From contig CAMHDG010000005.1 in assembly GCA_946183815.1 (NCBI GenBank), positions 1 to 18,361 on the forward strand: a DNA stretch of 18,361 nucleotides, read 5' to 3'. Origin of the DNA: an uncultured bacterium (lineage in GTDB: Bacteria > Cyanobacteriota > Vampirovibrionia > Gastranaerophilales > Gastranaerophilaceae). The notes beneath the pieces are model-generated. The model was given only the letters and a program-made list of their open reading frames with translations. It did not search any database and was not told the DNA's origin. The position numbers and the translations under genes are program-made. Shown piece after piece: positions 13,393 to 18,361 of the stretch (its first letter is position 1; each line of letters opens with the position of its first letter).

Positions 13393-14034
13393 ATGACTGA
13401 AAAAGACGAAAACATCTTAAATGAAGACATTATTGACGAATCAACCGGTGAACTTGATGCAGTTCAAGACGCAACAGGCTCATCAAATGTCAAGAAGGCT
13501 TCAAAGAAGAATGAAAAAAGATGGTATATTGTTCACACATATTCAGGGTATGAAACAAAGGTAAAAGGTGACCTTGAAAAACGTATTGAATATATGAATA
13601 TGTCAGATAAAATTTTCCGTGTGGAAGTACCTCAAAAAACGGTTACTCAAATAAAGGGCGGAAAAAAATTAGAAAAAGATGAAAAGATTTTCCCTGGGTA
13701 TGTACTGGTGGAAATGATTATGGACGAAGACAGTTGGTATGTAGTTCGTCATACAGCAGGTGTTACAAAATTTGTAGGTTCAGCAAAGAAACCTATCCCT
13801 GCAAAAGACAGTGAAATCAAGAAAATTATTAACAGAGCAGGTTCACAAACTCAAAAAATCGAACTTGACGTTAAAGTTGGCGACAAGGTTAGAATTACCT
13901 CAGGTCCGTTCGCTGAATTTATCGGTGATATTACAGAGGTTTATCCTGACAAGTCTAAACTGCGTGCAAATGTTTCAATTTTTGGTCGTGAAACACCTGT
14001 TGAACTTGAATACAAACAAATACAAAAAATTTAG
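13393..14034 (+). CDS. nusG: Transcription elongation/antitermination factor NusG
   Basis: RNA-polymerase-binding factor that couples transcription to Rho and translation. ATG 13393 (213 aa) is preferred over GTG 13384 because AGGTGA (13382-13387) sits five nt before it. The acidic and then lysine-rich N-terminal extension of ~40 residues precedes the NGN domain, which starts at RWYIVHTYSGYETKV and includes FPGYVLVEM and VRHTAGVTKFVG. The C-terminal KOW domain is intact (VGDKVRITSGPFAEFIGDI ... LRANVSIFGRETPVELEY). The N-terminal extension is longer than in E. coli NusG. Confidence 0.96.
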   Translation: MTEKDENILNEDIIDESTGELDAVQDATGSSNVKKASKKNEKRWYIVHTYSGYETKVKGDLEKRIEYMNMSDKIFRVEVPQKTVTQIKGGKKLEKDEKIFPGYVLVEMIMDEDSWYVVRHTAGVTKFVGSAKKPIPAKDSEIKKIINRAGSQTQKIELDVKVGDKVRITSGPFAEFIGDITEVYPDKSKLRANVSIFGRETPVELEYKQIQKI

Positions 14035-14062
14035 TAAATATAATACAGCGGAAAATAGAATA

Positions 14063-14112
<50 letters not shown>

Positions 14113-14114
14113 AA

Positions 14115-14143
14115 GTGGAAGGGTTCAGTCCCGTTTGCACCAC
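14115..14143 (+). promoter_or_regulatory. Probable ribosomal protein L1-binding leader (copy 1, before rplK)
   Basis: GTGG (14115-14118) pairs with CCAC (14140-14143). Inside are unpaired AA, an inner stem GGG/CCC (14121-14123, 14130-14132), and a seven-nt 3' bulge GTTTGCA. The same architecture recurs before rplA with a co-varying closing stem. L1 is known to repress the L11-L1 operon by binding an mRNA mimic of its 23S rRNA site; position and asymmetry fit that role. It lies immediately before the rplK Shine-Dalgarno. Confidence 0.6.
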
Positions 14144-14158
14144 GAAAGGAGAAAATAA

Positions 14159-14587
14159 ATGGCAAAGAAAGTAGTAGGAAAAATCAAACTTCAAATTGAA
14201 GCAGGTAAAGCAAATCCATCACCACCGGTTGGTCCTGCATTAGGTCAACATGGTGTTAACATCATGGATTTTTGTAAGCAATTTAATGCTCAAACACAAG
14301 ATAAAGCAGGTTACATCATCCCTGTAATCATCGATGTATATGAAGACAGAAGTTTCACTTTTGTTATCAAATCACCACCTGCACCTATTTTGATTAAAAA
14401 GGCTTTAAATCTTTCTAAAGGTTCATCAAACCCTAAAAAAGATAAAGTTGGCGAAATCACAAGAGCACAACTCGAAGAAATCGCAAAAATCAAAATGAAC
14501 GACTTAAACGCAAGAGATATTGATGCTGCAGTAGAAATGATTAAAGGTTCTTGCAGATCAATGGGCGTTACGGTTAAAGAAGGTTAG
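14159..14587 (+). CDS. rplK: Ribosomal protein L11 (uL11)
   Basis: 142-aa large-subunit protein of the GTPase-associated centre. Start ATG 14159 with AAAGGAG at 14145-14151. The N-terminal domain begins MAKKVVGKIKLQIEAGKANP with the characteristic PPVGPALGQHGVNIMDFCKQFN segment. The C-terminal RNA-binding domain includes KGSSNPKKDKVGEITRAQLEEIA and ends GSCRSMGVTVKEG. Length is standard and nothing is missing. It is likely translationally controlled by L1 through the preceding leader motif. Confidence 0.98.
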   Translation: MAKKVVGKIKLQIEAGKANPSPPVGPALGQHGVNIMDFCKQFNAQTQDKAGYIIPVIIDVYEDRSFTFVIKSPPAPILIKKALNLSKGSSNPKKDKVGEITRAQLEEIAKIKMNDLNARDIDAAVEMIKGSCRSMGVTVKEG

Positions 14588-14618
14588 TCAGGCGAGGTTA
14601 ATCTTAAATTAAAAGATA

Positions 14619-14648
14619 ATGGAAGGACATTGAGTCCGCTACCACCAT
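14619..14648 (+). promoter_or_regulatory. Probable ribosomal protein L1-binding leader (copy 2, before rplA)
   Basis: ATGG (14619-14622) pairs with CCAT (14645-14648). Unpaired AA follows, then inner stem GGAC/GTCC (14625-14628, 14634-14637) with loop ATTGA, then a seven-nt 3' bulge GCTACCA. Relative to copy 1 the outer pair changes from G-C to A-T while pairing is kept, and the AA and G-x-T-x-x-C-A positions are conserved. A small ATCTT/AAGAT hairpin lies just upstream (14601-14617). Confidence 0.6.
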
Positions 14649-14664
14649 GAAAGGAAATTAAAAA

Positions 14665-15390
14665 ATGGCAAAATTAACAAAAAGACAACAAAAAGTAAAC
14701 GAATTATTAGAAGGTTTTGAACAACCATCTACAATAAAAACAGCAGTTGAAAAATTGCAGGAAATCTCAAAGGCAGTAGCAAAGTTTGACGAAACAGTTG
14801 AATGCCACATGAGATTAGGTATTGATGTAAAGCATGCTGATCAACAAATCAGATCAACAGTAGTATTACCTGCAGGTTTAGGTAAAGAGGTAAGAGTATG
14901 TGTCATAGCAAAGGGTGCTAAAGTAAACGAAGCAACTGAAGCAGGTGCTGACTTTGCAGGTACAGAGGACATCATCGATAAAATCGCAGGTGGCTGGTTT
15001 GATTTTGACACATTGATTGCAACACCTGATTGTATGGGTATGTTGGGTAAACTCGGTAGAGTATTAGGGCCTAAAGGTTTAATGCCAAACCCTAAGACGG
15101 GTACAGTTACATTGGATATCGCAGGTGCAGTTAAGGCTGCAAAAGCAGGTAAAGTTGAATTCCGTGCTGATAAGCAAGGTATGATTCACTGTCCTGTAGG
15201 CAAAGTACAATTCGCAACAGACGATTTAGTAAAGAACTTTGCTACTTTGGCAGATGCTATTATTAAGGCAAAGCCATCATCAGCAAAAGGTACATTTGTT
15301 AAGTCTGTTTACATTACAACAACAATGGGTCCTAGCATCAAGTTAGACAACAAAGGCTTGGCTGCAGAGGTTAAAGAAATTGTTGGGTAA
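14665..15390 (+). CDS. rplA: Ribosomal protein L1 (uL1)
   Basis: 241-aa protein of the 50S L1 stalk and the classical autogenous repressor of the L11-L1 operon. Start ATG 14665 with AAAGGAA at 14650-14656. The diagnostic stretch GKLGRVLGPKGLMPNPKTGT is present, as are the N-terminal MRLGIDVKHADQQIRSTVVLP strand region and the C-terminal VKSVYITTTMGPSIKLD. It is slightly longer than the E. coli protein (about 234 aa). It is the last gene of the cluster: a strong terminator follows directly and rplJ-rplL are not here. Confidence 0.98.
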   Translation: MAKLTKRQQKVNELLEGFEQPSTIKTAVEKLQEISKAVAKFDETVECHMRLGIDVKHADQQIRSTVVLPAGLGKEVRVCVIAKGAKVNEATEAGADFAGTEDIIDKIAGGWFDFDTLIATPDCMGMLGKLGRVLGPKGLMPNPKTGTVTLDIAGAVKAAKAGKVEFRADKQGMIHCPVGKVQFATDDLVKNFATLADAIIKAKPSSAKGTFVKSVYITTTMGPSIKLDNKGLAAEVKEIVG

Positions 15391-15418
15391 TGCAACCCAG
15401 ATTGTTGGTTGATACTTT

Positions 15419-15451
15419 GGGGTTGAGAAAACTTTTCAACCCCTTTTTTTT
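15419..15451 (+). terminator. Rho-independent terminator after rplA
   Basis: GGGGTTGA (15419-15426) pairs with TCAACCCC (15436-15443), followed by T8 (15444-15451). It ends the rpmG-rplA transcript 28 nt after the rplA stop. Confidence 0.94.
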
Positions 15452-15455
15452 GCCC

Positions 15456-15491
15456 AAAAATAAAAAGGCTTTCTTTAAGAAGAAAGAAAGC
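15456..15491 (-). terminator. Rho-independent terminator of the minus-strand sigma gene
   Basis: Nine-pair stem GCTTTCTTT (15468-15476) with AAAGAAAGC (15483-15491), loop of six. On the minus strand it is followed by CC and a T5-A-T5 tract (plus 15456-15467). It is placed back-to-back with the rplA terminator and 35 nt beyond the sigma gene stop. Confidence 0.85.
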
Positions 15492-15526
15492 ACGTTGCGT
15501 CATAGAGTATTCAGTATGAGAAAAAT

Positions 15527-16441
15527 TTATGCTATATAGTCATGGAACTGACTTATATCTTTATGCTGGCGTAGTTTTTGCAGGGCTCTGGTTTCTAACT
15601 GACGTATTCGCTCTTTAGAAAAACCCATCTCAAGACCTAATTGTTCAAGAGTCATATATTTACTATTATTTATTTCAAACCTGTGAGAAATAATCTTCTT
15701 TTCACGGTTATCAAGATTATTAAATAACTCCTCAACATCTTCTGACAGACTGTCATTTATTACATAGGAGTCAGGAGAATGATAAGAATTATCTTCAATA
15801 AAATCTGATATATTCAAATCCTCTGTAACAGGAGTTTCAAGGCTTATTGGCTCATTAAAAACAGCCTTTTTAATTCCTGATAACTTTTTAGGTGATATTT
15901 TTAGATTTTTGCATAATTCCTCGTCTGTCGGTTCTCTGTCCAGTTCAAGTGATAGTTTAGAATACAGGCGTTTATATGCTTTGATTTTATCAATCATATG
16001 AACAGGTATCCTTATAGTTCTTGAATTATTAGCGATAGCACGAGATATAGTCTGTCGTATCCACCATGTTGCATAGGTTGAAAACTTGAAATTCTTTTTA
16101 TAGTCAAACTTTTCGGCAGCCTTTAAAAGCCCTAGTGCTCCTTCCTGAACCAAATCCATGAACAATACCCCGTTTCCTATATATCTTTTAGCAACACTAA
16201 TTACGAGCCGAAGATTAGATTTAACAAGTTTTTGCACTGCTTTATTCCTCTGTGCTCTGTTCCCCTCTGCTATAATCTTGCCTAACCTCATTTCTTCGGC
16301 TCTTGTTATCATCTTTGTCCTGCCTACATCCTTCAAATACATTTGAAGGATATCGTCATCAAACGATATACAATTAAACGTTTTTGGTTCAACATCTGCC
16401 ACAACTTCATCATCACAATATTTATCACCTATTTCCAACAT
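15527..16441 (-). CDS. Group 2 sigma-70 factor (RpoD/SigA-like, lacks region 1.1)
   Basis: RNA polymerase sigma subunit of 304 aa. The minus-strand start is supported by AGGGAG (plus 16447-16452). Region 1.2 is about residues 30-60 (DILQMYLKDVGRTKMITRAE). Region 2 is complete at about 70-150 (LVISVAKRYIGNGVLFMDLV, FKFSTYATWWIRQTISRAI, NNSRTIRIPVH) and includes the residues used for -10 melting and recognition. Region 3 follows, and region 4 (about 235-295) ends with the helix-turn-helix MTLEQLGLEMGFSKERIRQL. The ~25-residue N-terminus is too short for the autoinhibitory region 1.1 of housekeeping RpoD. Region 2.4/4.2 similarity to RpoD argues for a non-essential group 2 factor, a class cyanobacteria carry in multiple copies. 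It could still be a short primary sigma in this lineage. Confidence 0.9.
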   Translation of the reverse strand: MLEIGDKYCDDEVVADVEPKTFNCISFDDDILQMYLKDVGRTKMITRAEEMRLGKIIAEGNRAQRNKAVQKLVKSNLRLVISVAKRYIGNGVLFMDLVQEGALGLLKAAEKFDYKKNFKFSTYATWWIRQTISRAIANNSRTIRIPVHMIDKIKAYKRLYSKLSLELDREPTDEELCKNLKISPKKLSGIKKAVFNEPISLETPVTEDLNISDFIEDNSYHSPDSYVINDSLSEDVEELFNNLDNREKKIISHRFEINNSKYMTLEQLGLEMGFSKERIRQLETRALQKLRQHKDISQFHDYIA

Positions 16442-16566
16442 ATTCTCTCCCTCTTTACACTAATTATTTAACGGTATTGAAATAAATATTTCCCTCCTCC
16501 TATCCATAAAGACGATTTATTTTGAATTTTGTTGCATTAATTAAAAATAACAGTAATAATAAGAAT

Positions 16567-18361
16567 ATGGATCCTTTGTACTTGCGGAAAATACGCGGGA
16601 TGACTAACAGAATTAACCCTGCGGATAAAAACATAAACAAAAACGGCGAAAATGCCGTTAATCGTGATGCAAATAATTCGGGGAATAACGGGGTAAATAA
16701 TAATGCAGGTACACCAAACGAAGTTAACCAACAAAACACCCCAAATTCTCAAGGTATAAACCAAAACCAAGGGGTTAATAAACCGCAAAACGAAGATGGA
16801 CAACAAACAAATCTGCGTAATCAATCTGAAAAAGTTATAAAAGATTTACGTGACGAGATGCTTGCACCAAAACAAATGAAAATGAACTACTTAGCAAGCA
16901 TGGAGCGTTCAAGTTACATAAAAAAAATTATGAATCTTCCTAATACATTACCTGAATTATTAATCCAACTTCAAAATCCTGCGTTAGCAAAAGACGTGCA
17001 TAATGTTCTTATGCAACAAATTCCGCAACCCGATACACAAAAAACAGACAACAAAAGGAACGAAAAAACAAACCCTGACGGAAAAAACCAAAACAATACC
17101 AAGACTGATACAGAACAAGTCACTGAAAAACAATTTGCGCCGATTGAAGAATTTGGCGATGTAATGGAACGTGAACAAAACCGCAAGAACGCTATTCTTG
17201 AACGCTATAATAATACAGGGGAAGTAAATAGAACAAATAAAGGAACAGATACCGGAACAGAAAACAGGGTTAATAATAATGTCAATACTAATATAAACAA
17301 TGATGCGAACATAAAGGGTACAAGCACTGGTATACAAAAGAACACACCTGCACAAACGACAAATCAGACAACAATCAATGAAACTGCACCAAACGAACAA
17401 ACACAAACAATAAAAGGACAGATAGAACAAAACGTAACGGTTAACAATAATACAGGGGTAGGGGTAAATGCAGGGGTAAATACGGGGGTAAATACAGGGG
17501 TAAAAAATAATCAGGTGGTAAATTTACAACCGCAGGTGCAACCTCAACAGCAAGTTAACCCGCAACCGCAAGTGCAACCACAACTGCAGGTGCAACCTCA
17601 ACCGCAAGTGCAACCGCAACCACAAGTTCAACCTCAACCGCAGGTTCAACCGCAACCACAGGTTCAACCTCAACCACAGGTTCAACCACAACCGCAAGTT
17701 CAACCACAACCGCAGGTTCAACCTCAACCGCAGGTGAACACTCAACCGCAAGTGCAACCGCAACCACAGGTGAACACTCAACCGCAAGTGCAACCACAAC
17801 CACAGGTGAATACTCAACCGCAAGTGCAACCACAACCACAGGTGAATACTCAACCGCAAGTGCAACCACAACCGCAGGTTCAACCACAACAGCAGGTTCA
17901 ACCACAACCGCAGGTTCAACCACAACAACAGGTTCAACCTCAACAACAGGTACAACCGCAACCACAGGTTCAACCTCAACCGCAGGTGCAATCACAACCA
18001 CAAGTGCAACCACAACCACAGGTTCAACCGCAACCACAAGTTCAACCGCAACCACAGGCGAACACTCAACCGCAAGTGCAACCGCAACCACAACCACAGG
18101 TGAATACTCAACCGCAAGTGCAACCGCAACCACAGGTTCAACCTCAACCACAAGTTCAACCGCAACCACAGGCTAACACTCAACCGCAAGTGCAACCACA
18201 ACCACAGGTTCAACCACAACCACAGGTTCAACCTCAACAACAGGTTCAACCTCAACCGCAAGTGCAACCTCAACAACAAGTGCAACCTCAACCGCAGGTG
18301 CAACCTCAACCACAGGTTCAACCTCAACAGCAGACTAACACTCAACCGCAGGTTCAACCAA
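16567..18361 (+). CDS. Asn/Gln-rich protein with QPQPQV hexapeptide array (3' end outside window)
   Basis: The plus frame is open from 16510 to the right edge, about 598 residues from ATG 16567. The start is uncertain: ATG 16567 and in-frame ATG 16600 both lack a good Shine-Dalgarno. I do not recognise the family. In order it has an Asn-rich low-complexity N-terminus (about residues 1-90) and a helical, possibly folded segment (about 90-160, containing NYLASMERSSYIKKIMNLPN and LPELLIQLQNPALAKDV). A charged Asn/Thr-rich linker with FAPIEEFGDVMEREQNRKN comes next, then tetrapeptide NTGV/NAGV repeats at 17450-17502. Finally a QPQPQV array from 17527 onward has variants QPQQQV and NTQPQV. There is no signal peptide. 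Proline/glutamine repeats suggest an extended, disordered stalk or spacer. Divergent from the sigma gene by 125 bp. Confidence 0.8.
   Translation, partial: MDPLYLRKIRGMTNRINPADKNINKNGENAVNRDANNSGNNGVNNNAGTPNEVNQQNTPNSQGINQNQGVNKPQNEDGQQTNLRNQSEKVIKDLRDEMLAPKQMKMNYLASMERSSYIKKIMNLPNTLPELLIQLQNPALAKDVHNVLMQQIPQPDTQKTDNKRNEKTNPDGKNQNNTKTDTEQVTEKQFAPIEEFGDVMEREQNRKNAILERYNNTGEVNRTNKGTDTGTENRVNNNVNTNINNDANIKGTSTGIQKNTPAQTTNQTTINETAPNEQTQTIKGQIEQNVTVNNNTGVGVNAGVNTGVNTGVKNNQVVNLQPQVQPQQQVNPQPQVQPQLQVQPQPQVQPQPQVQPQPQVQPQPQVQPQPQVQPQPQVQPQPQVQPQPQVNTQPQVQPQPQVNTQPQVQPQPQVNTQPQVQPQPQVNTQPQVQPQPQVQPQQQVQPQPQVQPQQQVQPQQQVQPQPQVQPQPQVQSQPQVQPQPQVQPQPQVQPQPQANTQPQVQPQPQPQVNTQPQVQPQPQVQPQPQVQPQPQANTQPQVQPQPQVQPQPQVQPQQQVQPQPQVQPQQQVQPQPQVQPQPQVQPQQQTNTQPQVQP
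17450..17502 (+). repeat. 12-bp coding repeats (NTGV/NAGV)
   Basis: GGGGTAAATRCA-type 12-nt units repeated four to five times in frame, encoding GVNAGVNTGVNTGV. They immediately precede the Gln/Pro array and are a separate repeat family from it. Confidence 0.75.
17527..18361 (+). repeat. 18-bp tandem coding array (QPQPQV), about 46 units to the window edge
   Basis: Imperfect 18-nt units encoding QPQPQV, with NTQPQV and QPQQQV variants, and one place near 18080-18105 with an extra two residues. Neighbouring units differ mainly at third codon positions (CCA/CCG/CCT, CAA/CAG, GTT/GTG) while amino acids are kept. The array continues past 18361. Confidence 0.9.

Noticed and set aside
16500..17430. 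Minus-strand hydrophobic frames opposite the Asn-rich gene
   Set aside because: The Cys/Phe/Val-rich translations mirror Asn/Thr/Gln codons of the plus strand; no ribosome-binding sites, and they overlap each other in different frames.
17524..18357. Long minus-strand open frames encoding Leu/Arg/Trp- or Val/Glu-rich repeats
   Set aside because: They are antisense shadows of the QPQPQV array: an 18-bp repeat without stops in one frame leaves others open. Their composition is purely repeat-derived and they have no RBS.

Overview
The window is AT-rich, Gram-negative-type bacterial DNA. A periplasm-spanning RND efflux system with a TolC-family outer-membrane protein implies two membranes. Codon use, many Asn/Lys-rich proteins of unknown family and a cyanobacterial-style group 2 sigma-70 factor suggest a non-photosynthetic relative of cyanobacteria (Gastranaerophilales/Melainabacteria type). 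That placement is inference from gene content, not a database match.

Layout, left to right. (1) 1-758: C-terminal part of a protein built of ~105-residue repeats. (2) 901-7017: a tightly packed + strand operon of membrane-fusion protein, RND pump and TolC-like outer-membrane factor, with overlapping genes, forming a complete tripartite exporter. (3) 7018-9332: a promoter, a structured leader containing a G8 run, a 662-aa cysteine-free protein with seventeen DxxGNDxY repeats resembling divergent RTX coils, and a strong terminator. (4) 9411-10721: seryl-tRNA synthetase and its terminator. (5) 10751-12206: a promoter with a dyad over its -35 box, a 17-codon ORF containing WWRW, a set of competing hairpins, then a 411-aa membrane protein of unknown family. 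(6) 12197-12493 (-): a small secreted protein. (7) 12494-12852: a 165-bp inverted-repeat element and a promoter region. (8) 12853-15451: rpmG, tRNA-Trp(CCA), secE, nusG, rplK and rplA, a classic translation/transcription cluster ending in a terminator, without the usual rplJ-rplL after rplA. (9) 15527-16441 (-): a group 2 sigma factor convergent with rplA. (10) 16567 to the right edge (+): an Asn/Gln-rich protein ending in a long QPQPQV hexapeptide array that runs off the window.

The most interesting non-coding content is the Trp-codon leader with mutually exclusive RNA pairings in front of a gene with no recognisable link to tryptophan. Next come two copies of a probable L1-binding RNA motif, one before rplK and one before rplA, whose closing stems co-vary, and three different short-tandem-repeat/inverted-repeat elements in the gaps around the ribosomal genes. 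No CRISPR array, transposase, integrase or recognised defence system is visible.
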